From an uncultured Verrucomicrobiota bacterium (GTDB taxonomy: Bacteria; Verrucomicrobiota; Verrucomicrobiia; Limisphaerales; UBA9464), in the NCBI GenBank assembly GCA_903910585.1, contig CAIWAH010000379.1, positions 1 to 64,000 on the forward strand: 64,000 nt of DNA, in the 5' to 3' direction. A program made the position numbers and the translations under genes. Shown in pieces: positions 46,686-55,869 of the stretch. Every line of letters begins with the position of its first letter. The first letter of the stretch is position 1. The notes under the pieces are model-generated. The model ran no database searches. It saw nothing but the letters and a program-made list of their open reading frames with translations, and was not told the DNA's origin.

Positions 46686-47538
46686 CGGTTGCCTGCCAAT
46701 CAGCCTGCCGTGAACTGACAGACTGTCGCGTCCTGATTCCCCAGAACGTCGCGAATACGCTGGCGGTCAGCAGAGTAACCGTCGGCAGCATCGGTCCGCG
46801 CATTCCGGCGATCGCCTGACGCGCCAACAGCCAACCCAGCAGGCAAACCCACACGGCCAAGGGGTGCAGGTCCAACGGCTGGCGCACCGGCTTCTTGTTC
46901 AGCAACCAGGGAGTGACGAAGGCCAGTTGCAGCAGGGCGGCGACCGCGATGGCGGGCTGAGCGAGGAGGGGCATTCCGTGCCAGTTGAGCGCGGTGGCAG
47001 GAACATGGAATTCCCACCAATTGCCCGCGGCGGCGACCGGAACCACGGCCAGCCACGCCGATGAAATCAATGCGCCGGCGACTCCCAGAACCCACAGCCC
47101 ATAGAATCGGGTCTGGCGAAACGGTTTCAGCATCAGTCTCGCGAGCCCGCGGGCTGAAAGTGTGAGCGCGGCCCAAATGAAGGGCGCGAACCACGGCATC
47201 CCGAAACATCCGCCACCTGCAGTTGCCCGTCGCAGCCCGAAGGGCACCCCGGTCTGTGCGGTCAACAGCTCCAAGGCGGTGGACGCGAGCAGCAGTCCGA
47301 AGCTGGCGAATACGATGTTCTGCAAGGGCAACCGCCGCGCCAATCCGACGCCCAAGCTGATTACGGCCAATGTCCACGGCGCTCCTTCCAGAGCGACCGA
47401 GCAGGAAGGCTCAGGGCCAAGGTTCAGGGCGGCCGAGGACAGGTTGACTGCCACCGCCAGTAGCAGCAGGCCGAACACCGGGCGGTGCCATTGCGCCGGC
47501 CGCGGGTGGTTCCAGCCGTCCGTTTCTCCCGTGTGCAT
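46669..47538 (-). CDS. Multi-span membrane protein, weakly carotenoid-enzyme-like
   Basis: A 289-residue integral membrane protein from ATG 47538 with about eight hydrophobic segments. The segment TGVPFGLRRATAGGGCFGMP followed by WFAPFIWAAL loosely recalls the GVPFG and G-x-P motifs of CruF-type carotenoid hydratases (DUF422), but the match is partial and no carotenoid gene is nearby. It converges on the large TIM-barrel gene and their 3' ends overlap by 17 bp. A TTG at 47556 is an unlikely alternative start. Confidence 0.55.
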   Translation of the reverse strand: MHTGETDGWNHPRPAQWHRPVFGLLLLAVAVNLSSAALNLGPEPSCSVALEGAPWTLAVISLGVGLARRLPLQNIVFASFGLLLASTALELLTAQTGVPFGLRRATAGGGCFGMPWFAPFIWAALTLSARGLARLMLKPFRQTRFYGLWVLGVAGALISSAWLAVVPVAAAGNWWEFHVPATALNWHGMPLLAQPAIAVAALLQLAFVTPWLLNKKPVRQPLDLHPLAVWVCLLGWLLARQAIAGMRGPMLPTVTLLTASVFATFWGIRTRQSVSSRQADWQATVTESD

Positions 47539-47647
47539 TTCGACCGACACGTCCAAAGCCTATCAAGTGGGTGGTGGAAAGACACGTCTCGACGGCTGCC
47601 GCGGGCGCTGACTTGGCGACCGCCTAGCGGAGGTTTATTGTTCGGTC

Positions 47648-47923
47648 ATGAAATCCGCCTACGAACTCGCCATGGAGCGGCTCAACAAAGTTTCTCCCGG
47701 CAAAACGCTCACCGCTGCCCAGAAAGAGCAGATTGCCGAACTGGAGTCGCTCTACAAATCCCGCATTGCTCAGGCGGAACTGGCTGCGGAGGAGGAGATT
47801 GCTGCGGCTGAACGCAACAGAGATCAAGAGACTGCCGATAAAGTTCGTGCCCGGCTGAAAGTCGAACGAGCAAAATTGCAGGCGGAGCTGGAGGAGCGAA
47901 AAAGCACTACTCGCGAACGCTGA
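47648..47923 (+). CDS. Small coiled-coil protein
   Basis: A 91-residue, highly charged, predicted all-helical protein (MKSAYELAMERLNKVSPGK, then QKEQIAELESLYKSRIAQAE). The heptad-like pattern through the C-terminal half suggests a coiled coil. Similar short proteins are familiar from Verrucomicrobia and Planctomycetes, but no function is known. It has no signal peptide. The hairpin CCAATGGCGATTGG (47962-47975) follows it, but lacks a T-run, so termination there is doubtful. Confidence 0.7.
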   Translation: MKSAYELAMERLNKVSPGKTLTAAQKEQIAELESLYKSRIAQAELAAEEEIAAAERNRDQETADKVRARLKVERAKLQAELEERKSTTRER

Positions 47924-48106
47924 GCGCAGGCCAATCGTGAGGATAGCGATCCCACCCAAAGCCAATGGCGATTGGTTGTGGAGAATTATGGCAGCGGCGC
48001 TATGGGGTTGAGTTTCCACAAAAAGGAATACTCGCGATTTCGGAAATAATGCCTTGCGTCCCCCACTGAGAATTGCCATCACTTCGTAGCCATTTTTGGC
48101 TATCCA

Positions 48107-48116
48107 GGGAGGAAGG
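48107..48116 (+). promoter_or_regulatory. Strong ribosome binding site
   Basis: GGGAGGAAGG ends 4 bases before the ATG at 48121 and supports that start over the in-frame upstream extension to 48073. Most genes in this window lack such a clear site. Confidence 0.6.
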
Positions 48117-48120
48117 TTTA

Positions 48121-48816
48121 ATGAACAAAAAGCTTTTGTTTGGTTTTGGAGCCGCGATTGCGGCGATTTTGACGGGGAATGCAGCCACCGTGTCTTACAC
48201 ACTGCATGACACCGCTGGCAATCAGGCGCTCGACTGGAACATTACCGGAATCAACATTCCTCAGTTTAACCCCAGCTTGGGAACGTTGACTGCGATTACC
48301 TATCGCGCGGAGGGGACCGTTGCTGGTAATGCGAAAGGCGAAAACACGGGGGGGTCTGCAGCTACAATTACGTTGAATCTCCAAGCGACGATTTCAACCG
48401 CTGGGCCCCTATTTAGCACCTTCTCGACAATCCCCCTCGCCACCCAGAGTTTTTTGGCGACCGCGTGGGATGGTCTTACCGATTTCGGCGGGGATTCGGG
48501 AAAAACCTACACGGGCTTGACGGGTTCAGACAATGATTCCAGCACCGTGAACAGCAGTAACAGTCTTTGGGCGGTTTTCTTGGGATTTTACGTCGGCACA
48601 GGAAACGTTCCCCTGACAGCTTCGTTCTCTGCCATCGGAAGTTCGCAGGCCACCGGAAGCGCGAATGTCGCCACCGAGTTCAACGCTACCGCCGGTGGCA
48701 AGCTCTTCATTGATTACACATACAACGAAACTCAAGTTCCCGAGGCTAGCACTTACGCGGCAGTCGGTTTCTTGGGGCTTGCGGTGTTCGGCGCTTATCG
48801 CCGTGCCCGGAAGTAA
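48121..48816 (+). CDS. PEP-CTERM protein, choice-of-anchor E type
   Basis: A 231-residue exported protein with a signal peptide (LLFGFGAAIAAILTGNAA), a beta-rich domain that starts VSYTLHDTAGNQALDW and carries IPQFNPSLGTLTAITY, the signature of choice-of-anchor E domains, and a C-terminal exosortase signal: VPEAS, a hydrophobic helix and a basic tail (YRRARK). It is the second PEP-CTERM protein in the window. Composition is AT-richer and Thr/Ser-rich, as usual for surface proteins. It is preceded by a strong Shine-Dalgarno and followed 24 bp later by a good hairpin terminator. Confidence 0.88.
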   Translation: MNKKLLFGFGAAIAAILTGNAATVSYTLHDTAGNQALDWNITGINIPQFNPSLGTLTAITYRAEGTVAGNAKGENTGGSAATITLNLQATISTAGPLFSTFSTIPLATQSFLATAWDGLTDFGGDSGKTYTGLTGSDNDSSTVNSSNSLWAVFLGFYVGTGNVPLTASFSAIGSSQATGSANVATEFNATAGGKLFIDYTYNETQVPEASTYAAVGFLGLAVFGAYRRARK

Positions 48817-48840
48817 AGACGTTTGTCTTTCACTGTGTTG

Positions 48841-48868
48841 AAAAGGCCACCCCAGCGGGTGGCCTTTT
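48841..48868. terminator. Bidirectional-looking intrinsic terminator
   Basis: AAAAGGCCACCC pairs perfectly with GGGTGGCCTTTT around a CAGC loop. The symmetric A and T tracts allow it to serve both the PEP-CTERM gene (rightward) and the ffh gene (leftward, ending at 48927). Confidence 0.8.
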
Positions 48869-48926
48869 CAGCTTCCGTGGAGCTTCTTGTTGGCCAGTCG
48901 CCCGCCCCGGTCGGTCATTTGCCCTC

Positions 48927-50291
48927 TCACCTAAATCCGCCAAAGCCGCCCATCCCCGGCATCATCGGTAGTTTCCCGCCGAATTTGCCCATCATCTTCT
49001 GGAGTTTGCCGAGCTTCCGCATCATCTGCTGCATGTCCTCGAAGCGCTTGATGAGGTTGTTCACGTCGCTGACCTGCACGCCGCTACCCTTGGCAATCCT
49101 TTGACGGCGGCGCGCGTTGAGGATGTTCGGTGACCGCCGTTCCGTCGGGGTCATTCCGCGGAGGATGGCTTCCATCCGGCGGAATTCCGCTTCGCTTTTC
49201 GAGAGGTCCGCGCCCTTGATCATGTCGGCCCCGCCCGGGAGCAGTCCGACCAGGTTTTCCAGCGGGCCCATCTTTTTCATCTCGCCGAGCTGGATCATGA
49301 AATCTTCGAGCGTGAACTGGCCGCGGCGCATCTTCTCCTCCAGCGCCATGGCCTTTTCCTGATCGATCGCTTCGGCCGCCTTTTCGACGAGCGAAACCAC
49401 ATCGCCCATGCCGAGGATGCGCTGGGCCATGCGTTCCGGGTGGAACGACTCGAAGTCCTCCGGCTTTTCACCCACGCCCATGAATTTGATGGGCTTGCCG
49501 ACGACACTCTTGAAGCTCAGGGCCGCACCGCCGCGGGCATCGCCGTCCAGTTTGGTGAGGATCGCGCCGGTGACGCCCAGTGCTTTGTCGAAATGGGTGG
49601 CGACGTTGACGGCCTCCTGGCCGGTCGCAGAATCGAGCACAAGGAGGATTTCGCTGGGGCGGATCCGGTCGCGCAGGCGAACCAGCTCCTGCACGAGGGG
49701 CTCATCAATCTGGAGCCGGCCCGCAGTGTCGAAAATCAACACGTTGCGGGCGTTACGTTTGGCGTAATCGAACGCCTCGTCGGCGATCTTCAGGACATCG
49801 GTCTCGCCCTTCTTCAGAAAGACGGGGATTTCGAGCTTCTCGCCGAGCGTGGCCAACTGGTCCATCGCGGCCGGGCGGTAAACGTCGGCGGCCACCAGCA
49901 GCACCTGCTGTCCCCGTTTGGCCAGCAAACGCGCCAGCTTCGCCGAGCTGGTGGTCTTGCCGGAACCGTGCAGACCGCACATGAGGATGCACTGCGGGCT
50001 GCCGCTGAGCTGGAGTTCGGCATTGGTGGAACCGAGCAGGGTGACCAGTTCATCATGGATGATCTTGATCATCTGCTGGCCCGGCTGGACCGATTGGATG
50101 ACCTCGGCGCCGATGGCCTTTTGGCGGACCGCCTCGATGAAATTCTTCGCGACCTGGAAGTTGACGTCGGCGTCCAGCAGCGCCATGCGCACATCGCGCA
50201 ATGCGTCGGCCACGTTGTTTTCGCTGATGCGACCTTGGCCGGTCAGGTTGCGGAAGACGTTCTGCAACTTGCTGCTGAGGGAATCGAACAT
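48927..50291 (-). CDS. ffh: Signal recognition particle protein Ffh
   Basis: A 454-residue SRP GTPase. N domain about 1-90; G domain with the P-loop GLHGSGKTTSSAKLA (from Gly106), DTAGRLQID, and TKLDGDARGGAAL; then the Met-rich M domain (MQQMMRKLGKLQKMMGKFGG) that binds signal sequences and 4.5S RNA. The C-terminus ends in a Gly/Met/Phe-rich tail. It targets nascent membrane and exported proteins to FtsY and SecYEG. Length and motifs are typical. It ends 58 bp before the shared terminator. Confidence 0.97.
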   Translation of the reverse strand: MFDSLSSKLQNVFRNLTGQGRISENNVADALRDVRMALLDADVNFQVAKNFIEAVRQKAIGAEVIQSVQPGQQMIKIIHDELVTLLGSTNAELQLSGSPQCILMCGLHGSGKTTSSAKLARLLAKRGQQVLLVAADVYRPAAMDQLATLGEKLEIPVFLKKGETDVLKIADEAFDYAKRNARNVLIFDTAGRLQIDEPLVQELVRLRDRIRPSEILLVLDSATGQEAVNVATHFDKALGVTGAILTKLDGDARGGAALSFKSVVGKPIKFMGVGEKPEDFESFHPERMAQRILGMGDVVSLVEKAAEAIDQEKAMALEEKMRRGQFTLEDFMIQLGEMKKMGPLENLVGLLPGGADMIKGADLSKSEAEFRRMEAILRGMTPTERRSPNILNARRRQRIAKGSGVQVSDVNNLIKRFEDMQQMMRKLGKLQKMMGKFGGKLPMMPGMGGFGGFR

Positions 50292-50345
50292 GGCGGCAGG
50301 CTAGGAAAAAGAGGGGACGGCGGAAAGCCGAAGTGATGGTCCGGA

Positions 50346-51545
50346 CTAGCGAACGACCTCGTATGCAAACCCCTTTAGGTATTCGGTTTCCGGAATCGCC
50401 GGAATGATCGGGTGATCGGGAGACTGGCTGAAGGTCCGGGTGCGCCGGAGCAGGACGTGGGCGTCGGTCGCCGCGGCGACGATGATGTCCTCGAACAGGC
50501 GTGCGTCCACGTGGTGCGAGCAGCAGAAGGTGGCGAGGATACCCCCGGTCTTGAGCAGCTTCAGCGCCCGCAGGTGGATTTCCTTGTAGCCGCGGAGGGC
50601 GCCCTCCACGGCGGCACGGTTCCGGGTGAACGACGGCGGATCGAGGATGATGACGTCGTAACGCGGAATCAGGCGTTCGCTGGGTCCGGTGGCCGTCTTT
50701 TCCCGCAGCCAGTCGAACACGTTTGCCGTCTCGTAGGAGAGGCCGGTGGTGACGCCATTCACCTTGGCAATCTCCCTCGCGGCATTCACGGCGTCTTCGC
50801 TCTGATCCAAGGCCGTGACGTTTTTCGCGCCGGCCTTGGCGCAATGGAGGGCGAACCCGCCGAGATACGAAAAGCAGTCCAGCACTTCCGTGCCCTTGGT
50901 GAGGGTGGCCACGGCGGCGTAGTTGGCCTGCTGGTCCAAATACAGGCCCGTCTTGTGGCCTCCACCGGCCGGAACGCTGAAAGTCAGGCCGTTCAGACGG
51001 ACGGTGAAGTGGTCCGGCACCTGGCCGTGAAGCACCTCATTGGATTCGTGCAGACCCTCGAACTTTCGCGAGGCCATGTCGTTGCGTTCGACGATGGCGG
51101 TGGGGTGAAAAAGGTCCTGCAACACCCTGACGATGAGGTGTTTTCGCTTGTCCATCCCGAGGGAACTGGTCTGGACCACGAGCACATCCTCGTATTTGTC
51201 CACGATCAGTCCGGACAGAAAGTCGCTCTCTGCGTTGACCACCCGGAATGAGGTCGCCTCGGGCAGGTGCCGCCGGCGCAACGCCAGTGCGGCGGCGATC
51301 CGCTCGCGGAAAAAGCCCGCGTCAAAGTCGGTGCGCTCCCGATCCAGGATCCGGACCGCGATCTTCGACCGGGAATTGTAGAAGCCAACCCCGATGAAGC
51401 GCTGCCGATGATCCTTCACCTGCACGACATCGCCGTCGTTGGCGGGGCCGGTCAGGCGGGCGATGGAATTGGAATAGACCCAAGGATGTCCGGCAACGAG
51501 GCGATCGGCTTCTCCGGGTTTCAGCAGGGCAGTGGTCAGACTCAT
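50346..51545 (-). CDS. rlmI: 23S rRNA m5C methyltransferase RlmI-like
   Basis: A 399-residue class I SAM-dependent methyltransferase. N-terminal PUA domain (HPWVYSNSIARL, residues about 20-31), an RNA-binding middle (NDMASRKFEGL), then the Rossmann domain with EVLDCFSYLGGFALH and the catalytic motif VIILDPPSFTRN, plus CCSHHVD with the Cys. RlmI methylates C1962 of 23S rRNA in E. coli; the close family match makes that likely here. It lies immediately upstream of ffh on the same strand (54 bp). Confidence 0.9.
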   Translation of the reverse strand: MSLTTALLKPGEADRLVAGHPWVYSNSIARLTGPANDGDVVQVKDHRQRFIGVGFYNSRSKIAVRILDRERTDFDAGFFRERIAAALALRRRHLPEATSFRVVNAESDFLSGLIVDKYEDVLVVQTSSLGMDKRKHLIVRVLQDLFHPTAIVERNDMASRKFEGLHESNEVLHGQVPDHFTVRLNGLTFSVPAGGGHKTGLYLDQQANYAAVATLTKGTEVLDCFSYLGGFALHCAKAGAKNVTALDQSEDAVNAAREIAKVNGVTTGLSYETANVFDWLREKTATGPSERLIPRYDVIILDPPSFTRNRAAVEGALRGYKEIHLRALKLLKTGGILATFCCSHHVDARLFEDIIVAAATDAHVLLRRTRTFSQSPDHPIIPAIPETEYLKGFAYEVVR

Positions 51546-51674
51546 TGCGTGTAAACAGTCGCCGGCAACGCAGGCGGGCGGCGAATAGGGCAGAACGTCG
51601 CGGGGGAGGGAAGCGGATTCTTGTTATCCAAGCCGGCACTTCCCCTGACCCCGGCGACCACATACCCTGATGCC

Positions 51675-52364
51675 GTGAAGCACAAAGGCAAAGCGCTGGC
51701 CGCCGCCGGCGCGATTCTGGCGAAACTGATGCTCGCGGTGATTTTTCTGGCCGGGCTGGTCTCGCTGGTTTGGCCGAAGGGCATCGCCGGGCTCCTGCTG
51801 GCTGCCATTGTCTGCTTCCTCGGCCTCGGAGTGGCGATGTTCACCCTCTACTTCTTCCGCGATCCGGATGCCCGGGTGCCGGCGGAACCGGGTGCTGTGG
51901 TGGCTCCCGCCCACGGAACCGTGGATGTGATCGACGAGACCGAGGAACCGTCGGTAATGGGCGGGCGCTGTCGGCGGATCTCCATCTTCCTGAATGTGTT
52001 CAACGTGCATGTGCAGCAGGCCCCGGTTTCGGGCGAGGTCACGCTGGTGAAGCACACGCCAGGCAAGTTCCTCAATGCCCTGAGAACCGACTGCGCCCAG
52101 TTCAACGAAAACGTCCTGATCGGGTTCAAAGCCGAAGAAGCCGGCGGCGTCCGCGTCGGAGTTCGGCTGATCGCCGGCTTGATTGCGCGCCGCATCATCC
52201 CTTGGCTGAAACCGGGCGAGTCCGTGGCCAAGGGCGAAAGAATCGCCCTGATCCGGTTCGGCTCGCGGGCGAACCTCTATTTGCCGATGAACACGGATAT
52301 TGTCGTGAAACTGGGTGACAAGGTGGTGGGGGGAACGACCGTCATGGCAAGAATACCCGCATGA
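51675..52364 (+). CDS. psd: Phosphatidylserine decarboxylase (PSD-A type)
   Basis: A 229-residue membrane enzyme from a GTG at 51675; a TTG at 51621 extends the frame, but the shorter start fits the signal-like helix LMLAVIFLAGLVSLVW. PSD motifs: FFRDPDA, VVAPAHGTVDVID, SIFLNVFNVHVQQAP, and the self-cleavage site IRFGSRANLY, where Ser197 becomes the pyruvoyl prosthetic group. It converts phosphatidylserine to phosphatidylethanolamine. Its stop overlaps the ATG of pssA by 4 bp, so the two steps are coupled. Confidence 0.92.
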   Translation: MKHKGKALAAAGAILAKLMLAVIFLAGLVSLVWPKGIAGLLLAAIVCFLGLGVAMFTLYFFRDPDARVPAEPGAVVAPAHGTVDVIDETEEPSVMGGRCRRISIFLNVFNVHVQQAPVSGEVTLVKHTPGKFLNALRTDCAQFNENVLIGFKAEEAGGVRVGVRLIAGLIARRIIPWLKPGESVAKGERIALIRFGSRANLYLPMNTDIVVKLGDKVVGGTTVMARIPA

Positions 52365-53248
52365 GCACTCCCACGAACCCGCCCAATCCCGGGCTGACCG
52401 ATGCCGACGCCCGGCTGAAGATTTACCTGCTGCCGAACCTGCTCACGGCGGCCAATCTGTTTTGTGGTTTTCTCGCCATCACGCGGATTGTGGAGGCGGA
52501 CCTCACCGATCTCGAGGTTTACCCACGCGTGATCCGCGAGGCGCTGCTCTACATCCTGTTGGCCTGCATTTTCGACCTGTTTGACGGCCGGGTCGCGCGC
52601 ATGGGCGGATTCGAGTCGCCGTTCGGAAGGGAGTTCGACTCGCTGGCGGACATCGTGAGCTTTGGCGTGGCACCGGCTTTCCTCGTGCACCGGATCGTGC
52701 TCAAGGACGTGTTTATGAAACACCCCGAAGTGGGCTGGTTCATTGCGTCACTGTATGTGATTTGCGGTGCTTTCCGGCTGGCCCGCTTCAATTGCCTCGC
52801 GGCGATGTCCGGCTCCGGCGGCGGGAAATACTTTCTTGGCATCCCGATTCCGATGGCAGCGGGCATGGTGGCCTCGCTGACGCTGTTTCTCCTGTGGCTC
52901 GAAGAGAAGGAGTTCAGCGTGGGAGTTTGGCGCTACGCCCTGCCGCTGATCCTCATTTTCCTTTCCGTGATGATGGTCAGCGAGGTGAAATATCCGACGT
53001 TCAAGAAGCTCGATTGGCGCACCCAGCGGCCGTTTGTGAGGACCCTGATCGTTGTGTTGCTGGTCGGGGCGGTCATTGTGCTGTGGCAGAAGCTGCTGCC
53101 TTTCGCCGCGCCGCTGGTGTTCACCGCGTATCTCGTTTACGGGCTGGTCCGTCCGTGGATTTCCCGACCGATGCAGAAGGAAATCGAGGTGGACGACGAG
53201 CCGGACGACGACGAGTCCGTTTCCCAGTCCGGGAACCGTCCGGACTAG
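52361..53248 (+). CDS. pssA: CDP-diacylglycerol-serine O-phosphatidyltransferase
   Basis: A 295-residue membrane protein with the CDP-alcohol phosphotransferase signature D-G-x2-A-R-x8-G-x3-D-x3-D, seen as DGRVARMGGFESPFGREFDS then LADIV. It makes phosphatidylserine, the substrate of the upstream decarboxylase. About six to eight membrane helices; the C-terminus is an acidic tail (EVDDEPDDDESV). ATGA overlap at 52361-52364 shows translational coupling with psd. Confidence 0.93.
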   Translation: MSTPTNPPNPGLTDADARLKIYLLPNLLTAANLFCGFLAITRIVEADLTDLEVYPRVIREALLYILLACIFDLFDGRVARMGGFESPFGREFDSLADIVSFGVAPAFLVHRIVLKDVFMKHPEVGWFIASLYVICGAFRLARFNCLAAMSGSGGGKYFLGIPIPMAAGMVASLTLFLLWLEEKEFSVGVWRYALPLILIFLSVMMVSEVKYPTFKKLDWRTQRPFVRTLIVVLLVGAVIVLWQKLLPFAAPLVFTAYLVYGLVRPWISRPMQKEIEVDDEPDDDESVSQSGNRPD

Positions 53249-53273
53249 TCTGGGTTGGGGTGCGCTGAGCCAC

Positions 53274-53957
53274 ATGACTTCCGTATCCGAACTGGCGACT
53301 TCCGGCGGGTGGGGCTTGCTGGCTGGGTTCGTCACCTCCGCCCTTGGAGGCCCCATCAACGTGACGGTCGTGAACGAAAGTGCGACCCGCGGCTTCCGGG
53401 GGGCATTCATCATGGCGGTGGGGGCCGTGCTGATGGAAACGATCTACTGCGGAGTCGCCTTCGCCGGCTTCGCGCAGCTCTTCCAGATCCAAGTGATTCG
53501 CGCGGCGATGGAGCTGTTCAGCTTCGTGCTGGTGCTGTGGCTCGCCGTGAAATACCTCCGGGCGGGCCATGTGCCCGGCGAAGAGGCCGTGGAGGCTTAC
53601 GTGGAGAGGAAACTGCATCCGCACACCGCATTTTGGACCGGCTTCGTGCGGGTGCTGGGCAACCCCGGGGTTCTGCTGCTGTGGATTGGCATCACGGGCT
53701 CGCTGCTCGCTCACGGGGCGCTGGAGCCGACCGCGGGCAGCAAGGTGGCGTTCTGCGCGGCGGTGGCATTGAGCGGATTCGTTTGGTTTGGCGGCGTCAG
53801 CTGGGGCGTCGGGCGCGGCCATGGCCGGTTCTCCGCAGTGGCCTTGCGTCGCCTCTCCCAGGCCAGTGGCGTCCTCCTGCTGGTGACGGCGCTGGTGATT
53901 GCGGTCCGCTTGGTTGGCTTGCTGGCCAAGCTGCGGCACGGACCGGGGATGCACTGA
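53274..53957 (+). CDS. LysE-family amino acid exporter
   Basis: A 227-residue membrane protein of the LysE/RhtB family: GLLAGFVTSALGGPINVTVV (the GPINV region replaces the usual GPGP), then five or six helices, with the loop FWTGFVRVLGNPGVLLLWIG matching the family's NP motif. It would export an amino acid or related metabolite. It starts 25 bp after pssA in the same direction, so it may be in that transcript. The next gene (53966) converges with it, 8 bp apart. Confidence 0.8.
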   Translation: MTSVSELATSGGWGLLAGFVTSALGGPINVTVVNESATRGFRGAFIMAVGAVLMETIYCGVAFAGFAQLFQIQVIRAAMELFSFVLVLWLAVKYLRAGHVPGEEAVEAYVERKLHPHTAFWTGFVRVLGNPGVLLLWIGITGSLLAHGALEPTAGSKVAFCAAVALSGFVWFGGVSWGVGRGHGRFSAVALRRLSQASGVLLLVTALVIAVRLVGLLAKLRHGPGMH

Positions 53958-53965
53958 CGAAGCGG

Positions 53966-55072
53966 TCACTTCCGGTTCAGTCGCCAGAGCAGCAATCCAC
54001 CGGTGCCGACGAAAAGTCCGGTGGGCATCCAGACGATGAATTCGGGATGCCATTCGGCGTGGGTATCCAAGGCGGAACCCAGCAGAAGAAAACTGTAATA
54101 GGCGGCGACCAACCCCAGCGAAGCGGCGATGCCGAAGTTTGTCTCCCGGCGGTGGCCGCGCACACCCAAAGGGATGCCGATCAACGTGAAGGCGATGCAG
54201 GCGAACGAAAACGAGAGGTTGCGATGAATCTGGACGGTGACCGGCGTGGCCTTGCCGCCGTCCCTTTCCAAGCGGCGCCGTTCGGCGAGCAACTGACCCA
54301 ACGTCATGTCAGAAATCCTCGGCCGCTGGTTTCCGGCATCGCGGAACTCGGCGATGTCGTGGATGTATTGTTCCAGGAAGAGTGGCTGCCACTCATTGGC
54401 GCTAAGATAGACGCCCTGAACCTGGCGGAGCAGAAGTCGGCTTGGGTTCCCGCGGGCATCCAGCTGCAGTTCGGCCTCCGGTGCGTGGACGTCCAAGTTT
54501 CGAATCAGATTGGTTCGCCCGTTTTCCAACGAGTTCGTGGTGCCGTAGATCAGCACCCCCTTCATCCGGAGCCCTTCCACTTTCTGGGCGTAAATCGTGA
54601 TCCGGGGGCCCAAGTCAATGAACCTGCCGTCAGCAAGGATGGACGCTCCGGATTCCCGGAGCACTCCATCCCGAAGCGCCTTAAAAGCCACCCTCGCTTC
54701 CGGGGCCAGCTTGAGGTTGACAGTTCCGCAAATGACCGCCATGGCTGCGCCAAATGCAAGAATGGGAACAGAAATCCTTGCCGGACTAATGCCGCTCGCC
54801 CGGATCGCAGTGAGTTCCTGATCTGCGCTGAGGCGCCCAAAAAGAAGCAGGGTAGCGGTCAGGAGTCCGATGGGGAGCGAGAAGGCAAGCACGAACGGAA
54901 CCAGAAGCAGCAGGGCCTTCCCAATCAGAATCGCGGACGCCCGACCGGTCGCGATCAGGTCGAAGATGTCGGCCAACACGTTGCCAACCAAGAGCAGGCC
55001 CGTGAAAACCGCGACCGTCAGACTGACGGTCGCGACCAGTTGCCGGAGCAGATAGGCTTGCAGTGTCTTCAA
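53966..55072 (-). CDS. LptF/LptG-family permease
   Basis: A 368-residue inner-membrane protein of the YjgP/YjgQ family. Three N-terminal helices (LRQLVATVSLTVAVFTGLLL onward), a periplasmic beta-jelly-roll domain (about 140-270, including SRLLLRQVQGVYLSANEW), and three C-terminal helices ending MPTGLFVGTGGLLLWRLNRK. With LptB it extracts lipopolysaccharide for the Lpt bridge, indicating an LPS outer membrane. Only one such gene is seen; its partner must be elsewhere. F and G types cannot be separated here. Confidence 0.88.
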   Translation of the reverse strand: MKTLQAYLLRQLVATVSLTVAVFTGLLLVGNVLADIFDLIATGRASAILIGKALLLLVPFVLAFSLPIGLLTATLLLFGRLSADQELTAIRASGISPARISVPILAFGAAMAVICGTVNLKLAPEARVAFKALRDGVLRESGASILADGRFIDLGPRITIYAQKVEGLRMKGVLIYGTTNSLENGRTNLIRNLDVHAPEAELQLDARGNPSRLLLRQVQGVYLSANEWQPLFLEQYIHDIAEFRDAGNQRPRISDMTLGQLLAERRRLERDGGKATPVTVQIHRNLSFSFACIAFTLIGIPLGVRGHRRETNFGIAASLGLVAAYYSFLLLGSALDTHAEWHPEFIVWMPTGLFVGTGGLLLWRLNRK

Positions 55073-55197
55073 TCGCGAAGGAGTTAAAAAGAACCCGCCG
55101 GAAGCGGTCAGCCGAGAAAATTCCGGCAGCTAACCCGAAAAACCTGAGCAATTCGAAGATTGATGTCTGCCCGGGTGGTTTCGGCAAAAGTAATTGG

Positions 55198-55226
55198 TTG
55201 ACGGGCTGGGCCTTTTCCGCGATACG
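55198..55226 (+). promoter_or_regulatory. Candidate sigma-70-like promoter
   Basis: TTGACG (55198-55203) and GATACG (55221-55226) are separated by 17 bases, upstream of the alanine-rich gene at 55265. The -35 match is good, the -10 match weak (three of six). A later AT-rich stretch (TTAACCTTAAT) is an alternative. Confidence 0.3.
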
Positions 55227-55264
55227 ACGGCAGCGCGATTAACCTTAATCCAAGCATTTAGAAA

Positions 55265-55849
55265 ATGAAGACCAACTCGTTGAAGTCTGTTGTGGTTGCC
55301 GTGGTTGCGGGCTCCGTGCTCGCTGTTGCTCCTGCGTTCGCTCTCTCCTCGGTCGAATCGGAGACGATTACCAAGGCCATTTCGACGGCCAAGGTCGTTG
55401 ATGTGTCCGGCAAGGCGGCCAAGCTCGTTGCTGCTGCGTCCAAGGAAAACAAGACGGAGGTTGCGGTTGCCTCGGTGACTGCCGCCATCAAGTCGCATCC
55501 TTCGACCATCGGCAGCGTTATCGTCTCTGTCCTGAAGGTTTCCCCTGAGTCCACTGAAGCGGTTGTTGCTGCTGCGTTGGAAGCCGCGCCTCAGAGCGCT
55601 TTGACGATTTTGGCCGCTGCTGCTGAAGGCGCCCCCGCCTTCGCGGACAAGGCGGTTGCTGTTGCCAGCGCCAAGATGCCGACCCGTGCTTCCGCGTTTG
55701 AACGGGAAGTTGCCATCGTCAAGGGGCGTCGCGCAATCGAGGCGGCTGCGCTGGTAGGCGGCACGACGACTCAGGAAGTTCGGACTGGTGGTGATCCTAA
55801 CCAAGCTTATGGCACGACTGGTTCTGATCCTACTCGTCCGGGGGAATAA
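55265..55849 (+). CDS. Alanine/valine-rich exported helical protein
   Basis: A 194-residue protein with signal peptide (SVVVAVVAGSVLAVAPAFA). The mature part is almost entirely Ala, Val, Ser and Glu, in helical units ending near prolines (VIVSVLKVSPESTEAVVAAA, LEAAPQSALTILAAAAEGAP), suggesting a small helical-repeat protein. The C-terminus is Gly/Pro/Thr-rich and flexible. Codons favour GTT and GCT, unlike the GC-ending codons of neighbours, as expected for a highly expressed gene. It has its own strong terminator. No family is recognised and no PEP-CTERM signal is present. Confidence 0.75.
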   Translation: MKTNSLKSVVVAVVAGSVLAVAPAFALSSVESETITKAISTAKVVDVSGKAAKLVAAASKENKTEVAVASVTAAIKSHPSTIGSVIVSVLKVSPESTEAVVAAALEAAPQSALTILAAAAEGAPAFADKAVAVASAKMPTRASAFEREVAIVKGRRAIEAAALVGGTTTQEVRTGGDPNQAYGTTGSDPTRPGE

Positions 55850-55869
55850 TTTCGCGCTAATTCTGTCGA

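Noticed and set aside
53255..55087. 610-codon plus-strand frame
   Set aside because: It combines an out-of-frame reading of the LysE gene with the antisense of the Lpt permease gene.
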